Below are positions 10,291 to 23,653 of a DNA stretch of 64,000 nucleotides, one piece after another. A program made the translations under genes and the position numbers. The notes beneath the pieces were generated by a model. It did no database searches, was not told where the DNA came from, and worked only from the letters and a program-made list of their open reading frames with translations. Each line of letters begins with the position of its first letter. Within the stretch, counting starts at the first letter, position 1. This stretch comes from Aldrovandia affinis (taxonomy: Eukaryota; Chordata; Actinopteri; Notacanthiformes; Halosauridae), in NCBI GenBank assembly GCA_029706075.1, contig JAINUG010000136.1:1660001-1724000 (forward strand), in the 5' to 3' direction.

Positions 10291-13200
10291 GTGTGCAGTG
10301 TAAAAGGCGTTAGTAAATAATGGTGGAGGCCTAGTGATGTGAATCATTTGACTAAGTTTGGGCAAATTAACTAGTTCCCACTCGCACTGCATACAGGAAC
10401 ACAGTCACATATTAACCACTGGATTCGGTCAGTACTAGCCCGTTACAAATAAATTCCAGTGATACTTTTATGTTTTTCCATTAATTTTGTGTTCACAAAA
10501 TCATGCTAGTGGAGAAAAAAACAGACCGTTGTGTGTATATTTGTAGTCAAATTTAGAGGAGAAGGTTGATTACATCCAGCAGAGTAAAAAATGTTCAGAA
10601 ACAACCTGTAACAGAGCATATACAAAACCACAATGGATCAAATGTATTCTGTTTTACCACACACCCCCCTCTTCCCCTGGTCATCCTGATCCAGAGTGTT
10701 GAGTGCTGCCCATTGTCGTTGGTTAATCAAGGAGATAGAAAATATAAAATTTTATATTTTCACCATCAGAACCACAAGAAAGGAAAGCATTTCTTTTAAA
10801 CTCTGTGTTGGCAGCCGACCCACAACACGGCAGGGAGAAACCTGCTTGTCTTATAGACTGTTAAATTGCAATGTATTCATTAAAATATAGGGTAACAGAT
10901 TTTAAAAGCTGTTTTTACCACAGTATTTTACTTGGTCGCCATGATGATGACCTTACTGCTAGCTTTATAGTTGAGCGAATGGAAATGATTTTGTCTTTAC
11001 TGGATGCTGTTTGGGGAAAAAAAAGCTATCCTAAAAATGCCCATAAAACTTTATCACCCCATCAACTACAGCAAGGGGTATTGTGTTGGCCGCTAACTAA
11101 CATGGAAATATTTCTGTCATTTATGGTAAGAGGTGCCATTAAAGGTCTCAATTTCATTTTTTTCTTTTGGTTCTATCAAAATGTTATTGTACTGCTCTTG
11201 CCAAACCTGACATATTATACAATAAATGGAAAAAGTGACTGATGAAATATTACCTGAAATTAGGACAACTAAGAAGATCCAATTTAATGTTCTTAATTGC
11301 TCCATGAAATTCAATCTTACAAAATAGTATGTCTTTCCTATCCTATATATAATACATAATAATAATAATAATAATAATGTGTGCTTATTCAGTTTCACTG
11401 AAACCACTTTCTGAAGATGAACCCTGAGTGAGTGGATTTCCTCAGAGAAGCCCACTGCCTTCATTTGAAGTCTGATCTATGGAGATCAAATTTTATACGT
11501 GGTGATGGTTTTTGTGAGGTAGGCCATGCTCTGATGAAAGCTCTTGACAGAAATATTGTCACTGTCTAAAGAACAACCAGAAATGGTTTGGCACGATGGT
11601 GCTCTGTGGAAATGTATACAAAGACAGTTTTCCCTGTGATTTTAGCAACCAGACTTTAGATCTCTTCAACTGCGTCATGTCATACATGCCTTGTTTACAG
11701 ATAGAAGCGTTAATTTAAAAAAAAGTAAATACTCAAAACAAACTCCAGAGCACAGGTCGTACTGCTTACAACTTGATCAAAATGTCAACAAATCAATGAA
11801 TCAATGAATCAATCAAGTCAATTGATCTATGTGCCTCTCTACCTATATTGTATCATCTTTATTTTGTATAGCACCATGTGCTCCAAATGTATGCTCACGT
11901 CTCAAACTTGAATCCTGACAAGCTTCCTTCAGACCGCGCGGCCTTGTTGCCCCTTATCTGGGAACACATGTGGTTCCTCTATGTCACATGATGCACAACC
12001 TTTACGCTGGGGTAATCACTAGGGGTGTGGGGTTCATTTGCCTTTTGTCTTTGGTTGAACGTATATACAGGAGACAATGGTAGATCAGCAGCTAATCCCG
12101 TTAAAAAATATTAAGCCAAATGTTGCTAAGCTACGACTAAAGAATGTTCTTAAGTAGCAGGGTTTGGAAGGATACAATTCCCTCTTTTTTTCACAGGAAA
12201 AAGGTTAATGGCTTAGAAACATGAAATAACTCTAGAGTGCTTAGTCTTTAAAGTTCCTTGAGGAAGCTACTATTATTCCATTTTTGGACCTGAAATCACT
12301 CATTTTAACCAGATCAATGGAATTTTTGTCTAAAGAAGGAGTGTGGTAGGTTACTTTTGCTTCTGTATAATATTGGACCACTCCTTTATCATTTCATCTG
12401 CATTAGTCAAGGCCTGTTATGTTATTTATCTTAATAATGATCAGTTGACCTTTGCTCCTGGAAATGGAAAAACGTTGCAAAACAAGTTCTCTTCCTTTGT
12501 ATGGCTTAATCTAGAGGAGCATGATTAAAGCCATGCTTAGACATTTCTTCATCTTTAGCCCTGGATCTTAAAATGGAATCTAAAATATTCCAGCATACAA
12601 ACCGCTGGGCTTTCATCATCATCTGTGTGTCATCTGATTAGAAAGAGGCACCAGCTTAAAATGCTATCTAACTGAGCCTTCTCTGCTAACGAGGCAGTAA
12701 ATTAACGGAAACAGATCCAAGCCCATGGGGTAGGGGAAACGGGCCAAAAGAAGATCTCTTTATCCTTCTTTCGTGTCTGGCGAGTGTTCTCCAAAGCCCA
12801 TAGCATCACCAAGGATGCTGAAATCAAAGCTGTTCTCAAGATGCCTCAATGAAAACTATTCACTCAACAGGATGTTCAGATCAACCTCTAGGCGTTGGTT
12901 CCAGGTACCAAAAGAAAAAGAAAGCGTACTGGATTTGTTGTGTATTTATAACTAGAGCGCATTACCACGTAATGACTTTAATTTAACTTTAACGAGTAAA
13001 TTAAAGTTTCTAAACAATGTTTACAGATGGTAATTCAACTGAAATCACAGTAAGCAACAGCCTTATTTCGGGTCAAATGATCAGAGCGATACGGTGTAGA
13101 TACAGGATGGATATTATCCACGTTGTTGAGAACGTTCGCTGACATCCGCTGTGTGCTTTGGCTGAGTCAGATATGGAGGCTGGCTCCTTTAATGTCCTTA

Positions 13201-13838
13201 GTCCAGAATATTGGAAAAGTGTTTCCATCCCATGGCAGACGGAGACAGAGGCCTTGTTCATAATGACAGAGCGGAGTTATCTTCTGTTAAAAATCGTGCG
13301 GCCCAGATTCCTCATTCAACATTTACCTCAGGTGGCCTTCTCCACTTTTGGCCTTTTGGTCCGAGTGCATTCAAACTGCAGCCTTATCGTTGGTCAGACT
13401 CTGCCTCCATTGGCCTGTGTAAATTCACACTGCAGACTTAAACCAGGCCAGGAGCAATGGGTAAGATCATGTTTAAGTGCACCATTGTCAGATGTGCTCT
13501 TTCACAACAGGAAAATGAGAATAAATGCAATGTAGCGAGATTCAATTATTAGATCATTATCTTCCAAACTCTAGGAGGCACAGTTCAGGGACGTACATTC
13601 TTGATTTCATCCTCTTAGAAACACCAGACAGTTTAACGAGAACAGGCTATTCAACTTACTTTCTGTAGGCTCGTCATTTTGCCTAAAGACTTGAGAGTAT
13701 CCAGCACTGTGTCAAGCCTGGACATGAGCACTCCAAGGTTCTCTACTCTAGTGGCATGGCAAACCATAACAGCTCTAAAATGCAGGATTTTTAAAGTTTA
13801 AAATTTATGTGAGAATGTCTCTTTGGACCAGGGGTGTT
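10291..13838. other. 3.5-kb interval with no recognised gene
   Basis: It contains an (AAT)n microsatellite at 11356-11378 and an AATC-rich simple stretch at about 11788-11820. TAGTGATGTGAATCATTTGA at about 10333 faintly resembles a hAT-type end. Frames in 10870-11240 have no recognisable domain. No splice-flanked exon was identified. Confidence 0.45.
11356..11378. repeat. (AAT)n microsatellite
   Basis: About seven AAT/ATA trinucleotides in an uninterrupted run. Confidence 0.9.
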
Positions 13839-13995
13839 AAACTCATACCCCAGAGGGCCACAGTGTCTAGAGGTTGTTGTGATTCCCTTGCAATCAGCAG
13901 CCAATTTAGGCCTTGGAAACAAGGTGCGTGTAGACTCTTTGGCCAATTCATGACTTAAATAAACCACTTAAGTCTTGAAACAAATTAAAAATCAG
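13839..13995 (+). mobile_element. hAT-like element, left end only
   Basis: CAGGGGTGTTAAACTCATAC followed by CCCAGAGGGCCACAGTGTCT resembles the left end of fish and tetrapod hAT-Charlie-type non-autonomous elements. No matching right inverted repeat is visible downstream, so the element is truncated or decayed; the right boundary is approximate. Confidence 0.55.
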
Positions 13996-14042
13996 TAAAG
14001 ACTAGTGTCTGACGCTTATGTGTGCTGGAGAAGACCAGACTA

Positions 14043-14060
14043 CACATGTACGTACATGTG
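14043..14060. other. Perfect 18-bp palindrome
   Basis: CACATGTACGTACATGTG is its own reverse complement. A shorter related word, ACATGTG, recurs about 30 bp downstream. Confidence 0.85.
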
Positions 14061-14371
14061 GACACATTGTTTAGTGTCGACCTATCTACATGTGAGATCA
14101 AGGTGGTTTGGGAATCAAACAGGATTCAGGGTTCAAGCAGAACAGCGCTTCCCATATTAGAGTCCTGAAGGGAAAATACAGGACATGAAGCCTAGTAATT
14201 CAAAACAAAGAACAACGAGAAAAACCACATAAACTTCAGCAAAGTAAAGGGTCTAAGATACATAAACACAATTTGTCCCTCACCCCGAGGGCTTTTGAAG
14301 GATAATCTCATCATCCTAATCATTTCATTTCATACACTTCTGAAACTTTATAACTGCAGCTGCTTATTTAC

Positions 14372-14453
14372 CTCGGCACTGAGCAAGGCCTGACAGGGGG
14401 CAAACTGTGAGCCTTGGCACTGAACACGCCTGACAGGGGGCAGATTGTGAGCC
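14372..14453. repeat. Tandem duplication of a 41-bp unit
   Basis: Two adjacent copies of GGCACTGAGCAAGGCCTGAC followed by AGGGGGCAAACTGTGAGCC, differing at a few positions. Confidence 0.85.
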
Positions 14454-15739
14454 TCCATTTGTTATGTAGATCAGGCTGGCTTCCAGCTGCACCGGCTTTA
14501 ACAAGCACAACAGCAGCCGCGTCTCAGGGATAAAACTATGTCAACATCAAAGTCTACGTTCACCAAAGGCTCACAAAATCGCCAAACGAGCTGGGGCTAA
14601 GAATGGCATTTCCATGAATAGCAAAATCGTGATACTTACACAAACACCTCCGTCGGTCGGCTCCCACCTCTCCCACAATTCCCAGCCGTTCCTCCTTTGA
14701 TAATCGCAGCGTCCTTTCTGTGAATCTGGACACAATTATATACCGTGGATTTACTGTTAAGACCTTTTTTTTTTTGTAACCAGAGGATAAATCATGCAGA
14801 ATGCGGTGGTCGCCGAGGCAGTATTGTGACATGTGTGACAGATTCCTCGGCGCTGTCGAGCCCCAAAGGAAAACAGAGAGAGTGGGTGTCCAGTGTATTT
14901 GTTTTAGCTCATGGCGAGGGCTCCCTCACCTCTCCATCTATATTTATGCTCCTCGTGTGTTTATGTGCTCATTCCGTGACAAAGTATTTTTTCGAGGGCC
15001 TGGTGTCTGTCAAGCAGAGGGAGAGGGCTGAGCTATTGTCACTATGGAGACGCCAGTTTCACAAAACGCACTATACAAATGACACATTACGGGGGCTTAA
15101 AAATAACACCCCCACAACAGAATTGGGAGAAATCACTCGACGTCTACAGATATCTCCATGGCTTTGCTTTTGCGGAGCGTGTGCATATTTCCACAAGAAG
15201 AGCGCTATGCGAAATGGTGAGGACTACGAGGGTCCTATCTGGTTTCTCAGGCTGTTAAATACCATTACATAACTGTCCCATTCATGACCAGAGACGTGGA
15301 GTGATAATCCATTAACATGTTATGACATTTGGCCTCTTCTGTATTGAGTCTAAACTTCAAATTTCAGTTCATAAATGCCAGGTAGCAAGTACCACCTGCT
15401 AATTCACTTTTCAACACACAGCAGCTGAGTTGTTTTGGTGCCCTTTCATACTTTTTTTGTTGCTAAAAGAATGAAAATAAAACATTGAAAAAGACAGTGG
15501 CACACTCCATGGCAGCAGACCTCAGCGTTCTCAGGACTCAGATATGCAAAGCAGATTGCAGGATTTATAGCTCTAAATGATTATCCCATGCAGGAAGTGT
15601 AGGTTCAGTTGGAATGGGGTGAGTAACGTACATAAGTAAAAATGTCTCATACCGAGGCTCAGAGATCTACGCTTGGGGAGGAACAGTTGGGGCAAGAGTG
15701 ATGTCATAAGACCAGACTAAAAGGGCCATGCTACACCTC

Positions 15740-16164
15740 CAGCAATGGCAGCCCTGCAACACAGGACCAAACGGTGGCCACATTCCTCCACCTTGTCTGT
15801 CTGTTTGCACCAGCTGCCATTAACAGCACTTCCCTGGCTTCCTACACAGACGGAAGACCCACTTACTCAGACTGCCTCCAGGCTCTCTCAACCTCTACCC
15901 TCGTTTACGACTTTTCTACACCTCATTAAACGCTAGACACGTTGTTAGGTTAGTTCGGTATGTTCATCGGGACAGTTGATCATAGCCCTTCTTGTTACAC
16001 TGCTCCTGGCTCTAAAAAGTGTTAATTGCCCTTCTTTGTAGTTGCTGTGGCTCTTATAAAATTAAATGCACATATGGTGTACTTGACTTTGTGTAATTCT
16101 TTTGAAAATCGCCCTGAATAAGAGTGCCTGATAAATGGATGTAATGTAATATAATGTAATGGGT
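15740..16164 (+). mobile_element. Decayed L2-like LINE 3' end
   Basis: The sequence CGGAAGACCCACTTACTCAG at about 15852 parallels the L2 region encoding KTHLFRL-like residues. The segment ends with CCCTGAATAAGAGTGCCTGA then TAAATGG and a (TAATG)n tail at about 16138-16160. This is the shared L2/V-SINE 3' tail. The coding part is too decayed for a continuous frame, and the left boundary is approximate. Confidence 0.6.
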
Positions 16165-18264
16165 GGTTCAATCACATCTGTGCAAATAGGGTGCTGATTT
16201 CATGAGGTATACACCTTTGCTTGCGATTATAGTGGTAAACTAAAGTGTAAATGCTTATTTGTTGAATAAAAAACGATAAAACTACTCGTGCCAGTGATGA
16301 TCCTTCCCGCACTTCCATCTGGACCTCAGGTAACATAGTTATCGGGTTTAGCGGATTATATTTCTAAAGAGGGCCTGTCGATCACTTGACTGACAAATCA
16401 GGGCATGTTGCTGAGGATGTTGCTAGGGGAGAGGAGTTATTTTGAGTCTGCAGATTGACAGTGAAACAAAGTGGGGAAGCTGTGGGCCTATCTACGCCAG
16501 GGGAATGTTCCTGCTTGATCTCGTATCTAACGCCTTGTTAAATATTATGCCCCCTGCGGGACACTGGCGGATGGGCGGACTCTTCCAGAACACGCCGGCC
16601 GTGTTGCAGGAGGCTGCTTGTGTGCCATACTTTGGGGAGAATATAAATCTGGCCTCTGGGGGCATCATTTAAACAGTTTAGAAACAGATTTTTGTTTGCT
16701 GTTCGATCACACAGAGCATACCTGCTTACTAAAGTTGGGAAACAGACAGGCAAGGATATGGGCCACCATAAGCGGATACAGGGAGTAATGAGTAAGTTCC
16801 AGTGGAACAAAATATAGTCGTAAAGTACATGAACAGAACTTCTTTAACCTCTTCCTGTCAGGCCCCTAGCGGTAAGGCACTGATGCCATGAGCATAATTC
16901 ACAGTTCATAAATATTATTAATTGCAATTGTTATTTACATTTTGCTTCTCAATGTCATTGCCTTAAAAAATGTTTGTGAGTCTGGGAAAGTTGATGTTAT
17001 GCCAATCCAGAATTTAACCCCCCACCACATTTACAAAGTTGTAGAAATAAAGTAGTAAATCTTTGATTTAAATAATCACATTCCATTACAACTACAAGAA
17101 AATTGCATTCAAATGTCTCAGGGATGCGTACAATAATGTATAGGTTGTTTTGTTTGTAGAAAAAAAGTTTCTTCCCCATAATCTGTATATTTCATCAGAT
17201 TTCGACTGATGCACCGAGGGACCAACCATACGCCTGTAACCAGCCACCAAACGTGGGCTCTGGGGTTTATCATCTGAACAGCTATTGGTTGTTTGTACAT
17301 GGAAGCCATGGCTAGATTGGTCAGATTCTAAGCTTTCACACAAGCTCTCACTGGCCTCTCACAATCACTGTTGGACTGAGATAGGTCAACGCGCATCTGA
17401 CCAGTCCAGTTCTGCTGAAAACCATGGAAAACTGGGGGCACACACCACTTCTGGGTTCTGGGAAATTTGAGCAAAAATAAAATGAGTGATCGTTTGTACT
17501 TCATGATGGCAGCAAGGTGTCCATCATTATAGTGTAGGTATATACGTTGATATAGGTTTTTGAAGACGCATATGATTCGTCTGCCTTGAGTGTTGACTTG
17601 GATGACACATATGACAACGCTACCGATGTTGTTATTGTTACCATGACGATATGTTTGGATCCAACTGGAAAGGATTTTGGCTAACAGGGCTCTGGTCGAA
17701 TAGATTTGTCCAACAGAACTGATTTATAGTATGTTTTTTATCTGACACAGGAACACAAACATTTTTTAATCATCTTAGAATTCATTTTCCTCTCGTATCT
17801 GTAAAAGAAGTGTCATTTTATAATATAAAAGGGTCCTGGGTCCTGTTTTTAGAAACAACACTGTAGAATATGATTGCTTTTCAATATTTTCAATTTTTGC
17901 ATCCAGCACAAACAACAATTTTTTTGGAATCTGCTATGGCTTTAGAAGTGTCAAACAATCCCTCGGGTAGCACAAACAACAATTATTTATCTGGAATTTG
18001 CTATGGCTTTAGAGGGAAAATCATGATATTAGTAGGGTGTAAGTCGTTTTGTCTTCATTTAACATTTCTCATAGGTCACACATTTATAGATGCTTACATG
18101 TGATTCCTTATAGTACAACGGTCTACTTCACATCCAGCCCTCAACCATGTCTGTGTAAGGTGTACTTTTGGAGATATTAGGCTTGGTGTAGTAGTAGTGG
18201 TGAAAAACAGGTGGAAATAGACACGTCTTGACACAATCTGTTCTGCTCTTGGGTTGATCTTCCT
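16165..18264. other. 2.1-kb interval with no recognised gene
   Basis: The only internal structure noticed is a direct repeat of about 42 bp at 17905-17946 and 17969-18013 (AGCACAAACAACAAT, then TGCTATGGCTTTAGA). No exon or transposon was recognised. Confidence 0.45.
17905..18013. repeat. Imperfect direct repeat, 64-bp spacing
   Basis: Two copies of AGCACAAACAACAATT, then GGAAT and CTATGGCTTTAGA, begin at 17905 and 17969 and differ by small changes. Confidence 0.8.
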
Positions 18265-18702
18265 CTGTGTGACTCTATTCTCCAGACTCTAGACTCCACT
18301 CTATTGGGGCGGTAGCTCCAAGGCTCTGGAACACACTCCCCCCGGACTTGAGAGCTTCGGCCTCAGTGATCATTTTCAAGGGGCAGCTGAAAACGCACCT
18401 GTTTAGGCAGGCGTTTGGGCACTGAGAGACTTAACTGCCGTTTTTGCTTGTGGCTGTTGCTTGTCCTGTACTGTTTTGTTGCACTTTTGTATCTTTTATT
18501 GTGAGATTTGCATATATTTTAATTTTATATTTGACATAAGGTTTTATGTTTTTAATGGGTTATTAATGTATTTTAATGTACATTAATGTATTAATGTATT
18601 TTAATTTTGATATTTTTTATTGTGACCTTGTTGTGAAGCACTCTGTGCACTCGTGCTGGGAAGGGTGCTATATAAATCAAGTTTTATCTTATCTTATCTT
18701 AT
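18265..18702 (+). mobile_element. Non-LTR retrotransposon (Rex1/CR1/L2-like) 3' fragment
   Basis: Conceptual translation near 18,300 gives APRLWNTLPPDLRAS, then IFKGQLKTHLFRQAFG and a stop. This is the conserved C-terminus of many LINE reverse transcriptases. It is followed by a T-rich 3' untranslated part, AAGCACTCTGTGCACTCGTG, GGTGCTATATAAAT and a (TATCT)n tail at about 18685-18702. All upstream coding sequence is missing. The tail differs from the L2/V-SINE tail, so it is a different LINE family; exact clade unclear. Confidence 0.75.
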
Positions 18703-19808
18703 TCTATGGCTACACCTTCCACCTGAATTGCCTCATTCATGTCTCTGGACATCTTTACCCCTCCTCTCAGCACCCCCGCCCACTCATAAGGCAGGCAGAA
18801 CACCCCTTCAACCTCTGCACCCCACCATCTCCACCCTGACACCCCCTTTTCCCTCTCTCAGCCTCCTCACCTCCATCCACAGCACAGGACCACCAGCCAG
18901 GCGCCAAGAGTGGCAGCTGTCACTCCTGGAATCGATCTCTCGGTCTGTGCTGCTCTCAGGTCTGTGCTGGCCTCAAGAGTGTCCTGGTACTCCAAACAAT
19001 ACGGCATGCAAATGCGTGCCCCCTCCTGGTGCCCCGCAGTGAGGCGGCAGCACCAATGGCACGGGGGCATCTGGCATAAACCCAGGTCTAGGTCTAGGAG
19101 CAACGCTACCAGAGAGAGCAGCTGCACTTGGTGTCCTCGATCTTCCTCCTTTTCATTTGAAGTGCGGTTTGTTACTATCAGGGGGGCAGGGCGGGCCCAG
19201 GGCAGGTTTTACGAGCGCCGCGACCGCCAGGTGAGGGCCAGGGGAACGGAACAGGACACGTCATGGGCAGCGGCGCCTTTCATCCGCCGCCACACCGAGC
19301 TAATGACCTCACGTGGCAGGAGAAATTAAAAGGTCCAACAGGCCACAGAAGTTCAGCTGTTATGTAACAGGGCTTTGCAGAATTTATTGACATATTTCAG
19401 ATGTTGTTCGTTACGGGCCTTGATTCGCAAGATGCAAGTAATGTGAGCAGCGTGCCAAGGACATTTCTGGGATAAAACGAGATGTGGATTTACAGCTAAA
19501 GCTTTCTGAAGGTCTGGAAACGCTTGTATCAAAGAAAAAATGACAACACAGGTTTTGCCATTTTAAAAACAGGCATGAATAAGCACATGCGGGCACCAAA
19601 GCACACCAATGCATGCATGCATACTCACACGCTCACACACTTGAGAGAACCGTCTGGGGCATACTGGGATACAGGGATCTGGATAGGTGGTCAGAGCCTG
19701 CACTGAAGTCAGTGGTAGGCTGTGAGGGAGGGACAGGAGAAGGTGATTCTGCATTGAAAAATTAACACCTGTCTGAATACTGTGTGAGGGATGGCTGTAC
19801 AGACACGG
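18703..19808. other. Unannotated DNA
   Basis: Pyrimidine-rich at 18740-18900 and GC-rich at 19150-19320. Open frames overlap on both strands without domains. No repeat family was recognised. Confidence 0.45.
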
Positions 19809-19914
19809 ATGCACATACGCGCACACGCACACACACACACACGTGCACATACAAACACACACACACATACACACAGACACACACACATGCACGCACACAC
19901 AGATACAAACATAC
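19809..19914. repeat. Imperfect (CA)n microsatellite
   Basis: About 100 bp of CA repeats interrupted by GC, TG and AT variants. Minus-strand frames rich in V and C are repeat artefacts. Confidence 0.95.
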
Positions 19915-20555
19915 ATTTTTAGTTCTTATAGACTTACATGCTGTAATAAGGGGCATACATGCAGAATACAATATTGACAAAGGAAAGCTGTCGATGAACA
20001 AGTCTTTACCATCTGAGTTAAAACAAGTGGCATTAGTCATTGTGTGTCTGCTTTTTGTTAACAGTTTACATTTGTTTAAAGCATATTTCCGTCCACAGTT
20101 ATTTGCTGCATGTCACATCTAAACCACAGAAACCTAAACCTGGTATACTTGGCATATTCCCATGGAATGGACATACAGCATATAACTGGAAACATGCAGT
20201 TTAACTTTAGCTTTAACTGCCTACCAAATTGTGGCTGAAGGCATTGTAAAACAATGCATGCAGATACGCTTTAAGCAGAGGCTGAATAGGAAACGCACCG
20301 ACTCTAATTCGCAGAGACGTCTGCGTGTGGACACAAGCGAGTGGGAAAGCACACACACAGGCTGTGTTTAGGCTGCAAATGTGATCTTTGTTTCTCGAAC
20401 AACAAACACTGTTGTCTCAGACCGGCCTGCTTGGCAATCTGAACCCCAGCTATTTCCGGACTTTACGGGAGCTGGGGGGGTGGCCTCTGGCTTTGTCGTG
20501 GGGTGTGAGGTGGGCCGTCGCTGCTCTGACGTCACGTTTGCAGCCCTTCTAAACC
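19915..20555. other. Unannotated DNA
   Basis: I see no gene or repeat family here. Confidence 0.5.
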
Positions 20556-20830
20556 TGGCGGTCGTCAATGTTTGCCCAGCACGCAGTGTGGTCGGCAACG
20601 TCAGACCTGCTGTGACTGGTCAGTGCACAGTGCAGTCGGAGATGTGAGACCCTGCCTTATTGTGCACTGTACACTGTGGTCAAAGACATCAGACCTGCCG
20701 CGATTGGCCGGGGCACGCGATCATAGGCATCAAACCTGACGTGATTGGTCGGTGCGCAGTGCGGTCACAGACGTCAGGCCCTGCGTGTTTGCCCAGTGCT
20801 CAGAGCGGTCAGGGACATGAGGCCTGTTTG
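20556..20830. repeat. Degenerate 44-bp minisatellite, about 6 copies
   Basis: The word GACCTG or a close variant recurs at 20604, 20648, 20692, 20733, 20777 and 20820, spacing 44, 44, 41, 44 and 43. The consensus includes GACCTGCNGTGATTGGTCGG, GTGCGCAGTGCGGTC and an ACGTCA word. Units differ strongly, so the array is old. Confidence 0.85.
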
Positions 20831-22277
20831 ACTCCACACAAAGCCATGCTCCACCATGGCCACTTTCATTCACAGGGGCAAACGGTGAATGCCATAGCCA
20901 GGCCACAGCCAGAGAGGTGACTAAATAAATATGGAGGTGTACAAAGCACGAGGAAAAAGGTTATGGCTATGACCTTATATCCTGTATGATGCCTGAATAA
21001 GCACATCACAGATGAGCCTGCATTTCCACCACAGATGGTCTCACCCTACCAATAACTGACCTTGGAAGGGTCATCGACAGAAGAATAAATACTCCCTTTT
21101 CCCTAGTTCTCCAGTTAATCCTTAGTTTCCTTGCTCCAACTGAAATGCTATATATGAACTGAACAATGGGAAATATGAAAATACAATGTTGTTCTAACCA
21201 TACAGCTGATGATTTAACAAACATTTAAATAATAATTTGAAGATGACAGGAGGTTTGAGGCCCTGGCTTTTAGGCTCCTGTTTTTGCAGGTATGGATTTG
21301 GGTGGATTTGGGATTTAAGAGTTTGTTTCACAATCTCACTTCAGGGTCCCCAGCCCCCCATCGGGCCTTTTCTGTTACGATGTTGAACACCCAGCACCCT
21401 AGACAAGCTACAGAGCACCGTCTAAACACAGCCCCCATAACAAGCTACTGAGCACTGTCTGAACACAGCGTGTAACTGCACACTGAACACAGCACAGCAT
21501 TTGCTCTTAACGTGGCTCAGCGAGATTGATTGAATTACCAGGTTTGTTTTGGTTTCTCTGAATTGCATTTGCCCTTAAAGTGGATCTAAGTGGCCTTAAA
21601 GTGAGTTTGACTGAAACCCGGGGCAGGAGCGCTTGGTGCCTCTCACCTCCCAGAATGAACCCGATCCCCTCGCTGAAATCGGCCCAGTGAGGTGCTGCAT
21701 TGTCCCCCGTTTAATCCGCCGGGCAGCAGCTCGGCTCAGTGACCCAGCGTAAAGCAGCCGGCCGTCTGCAGCGTCGGTCAGACAGACAGGTATGCCAGCA
21801 ATGCAGGACAAACACACGGGTCACGTAATGCGGAGCTGCTCAAGGATCGAGGCCAGGGGGAGGGGCCCACATGTGGGATACACATTGGCGACGGAGGGGC
21901 AGCGGACGAACAGATACAGAGCGCACAGCGGGCTGTGACTGAATAAAAAATAATAGTCTACGGGGAAAACAGAAGTGGAACAGCTCAGTGGCTCTCAATC
22001 TGGAAAAGTAATGTCCAACAAGCGAGGGAATAGAAGCCACTAAAATGCAGACATTTAGGGTAACTTTACTGTCACTTTGCAGCGGTCTGTCAATGTCTGA
22101 TAAGGTTGAATAAAACTACCTCACCAGCAGAATGGTGACTTCATAGTTCGTGAGGGTTGACATATTATGCGAATCACGCAGTTATGATGTAAGAATGAAA
22201 TATGTTTGGACCCTTTTTTTATCACTTTATAGTAATCTATAAGCATGTTATACCTGTTATAATTCTAGTTTTATATA
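20831..22277. other. Unannotated DNA
   Basis: A weakly repeated GAGCACYGTCTRAACACAGC word at about 21410-21470 is the only internal structure. No gene was recognised. Confidence 0.45.
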
Positions 22278-22441
22278 CAAGGGGTAGACAAAATAATGGA
22301 AATGTGATTTTTAACACAGTTCCCCTTGACACAATAAATCATTTTGCTATTTATGAAGCACCTGCAATTCAGGCAGCAACTATTTGACCTGTTTCAAAAT
22401 CTATCAGATCGCTCATGTTGCTCTAGAAACACATGTTGCTC

Positions 22442-23653
22442 AAGTTTTTCTCAATTGTTTACACAGGTTTTCTGAAAGCATACCTCTTATTCTCAGAACT
22501 CTACACACAAATCCAAAAACACAGACACAAAAGGCAAAACTCCACTAATCTCCTGCAAAATGAAACTCTGCATTCAAAACAATGTTATGTCTTCTCAAAA
22601 TGGTATTTTGTGTTCAAATGACACACACACCATCATATGAATAGACATTTCTAAGAAACAATTGAACACTGATGTGCTCAATGTAAAACACTACTATGAA
22701 TGGAAAACACTAGTATGAATGCCTTATCAGGAGACATGCCTTTTGCATGTTCAGTGTTACACTTACTACGTATGTACAGTAGTAGTTGTATAATGTTTTT
22801 ATACTCAAATATAAAACACACTAATATACTGTAAACTTTTCCAAAATACTGTATACATCCCAACAAACACAAAGTTGAATGTGTAAAGTGTTCTACATAC
22901 AGAACAAATAATATAAAAATGTACTGTACACAGTCAAATAGGCTGCATCGTGTCTTCTGTTTCGGTCTGGCTACAGCACCTCATGAACATTGTAGGCAAT
23001 GTTCTCCCTGGGCAAGCAGCGGGGGAAGTATCACCTAGCATGGCGAATCCAGCCCTGAAAAGCTTCTACAGCCATATCTGCACATGCATCTTCCATAGCT
23101 TGCAGAAGGGGTATACGCATATGGGAATTGCGGTCATAGACCTTCCATCTCCAGGCAGAAAAAACAACTCAATCTAATTGAGAAATGGAGAATATGGTGG
23201 GAGATAAACTACTGAAAAGCGTGGGTGGTCAATGAACGAGTTGCAGACCAGAGCAGCCCAGTGGAAACTTACGTTGTCCCAGATGACAACGCGCTTGGGC
23301 TGCTCTGGGCCATCTATCTGGTCTGGTGGAATGAGCATGTTATGTAGTGTAACGTGTTTGCCTATGTGAGGAGTCAGTGTGGATAGTAGGAACATTTTAT
23401 TTTGCATTTTTAATGGCAGTGTGTTCCATGTGAACACAAGAGATTTTATTCATGAAGATTGTGCCAAAAGTAGAGAATTGTGTGTAGTGTTATGAAAAAA
23501 GTGTGGTTTAGAACTGCAATCTGAGTGTAAAGCAGGATTTGTGCTTGTATTTTAGTAGAATTGGTTCAGGGGGTTGGTACATGAGTTACAGGTTGTGGTC
23601 ATTGTGTCTCAAGTACCAGTGTTAGTGTGTAAACAATTGAAAAAACTGTAAAG
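22442..23653 (-). mobile_element. Inner IS630/Tc1-superfamily transposon (ISRm11-like)
   Basis: A 15-bp perfect inverted repeat, TCAATTGTTTACACA at 22451-22465 and its complement at 23626-23640, sits inside the outer element; adjacent bases pair with one indel. Between them, on the minus strand, is a decayed DDE-type transposase. Size is about 1.2 kb. The name ISRm11-like follows the protein motif style and is tentative. Confidence 0.7.
22925..23437 (-). pseudogene. DDE_3-type transposase pseudogene
   Basis: The minus-strand frame from 23437 encodes RVVIWDNVSFHWAAL and VVYLPPYSPFLN, followed by a stop codon and IE. The aspartate in WDN and the glutamate in IE are the second and third catalytic residues, 35 positions apart. 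The stop replaces the expected proline. After the E the frame shifts, and AWRWKVYDRNSHMRI and then MEDACADMAVEAFQ appear in another frame, with two more stops downstream. The N-terminal part including the first catalytic aspartate is not found. It is clearly inactive. Confidence 0.85.

Larger units (their letters stand above)
13996..15739. other. Unannotated DNA with a palindrome and a tandem duplication
   Basis: A perfect 18-bp palindrome lies at 14043-14060 and a duplicated 41-bp unit at 14372-14453. The longest open frame, from about 14750 to 15270, shows no domain, and its composition matches the flanking DNA, so I do not call a gene. Confidence 0.45.

Noticed and set aside
9781-10313. 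Repeat protein with FDLNRG motif
   Set aside because: The 51-bp period is a multiple of three; both A and B units vary without regard to codon position and there is no start context or splice signal.
14745-15272. 175-codon frame as a gene
   Set aside because: No domain, no homology recognised, and composition equals flanking non-coding DNA.
19563-20040. Cysteine/valine-rich minus-strand frames
   Set aside because: Translation of the (CA)n tract.
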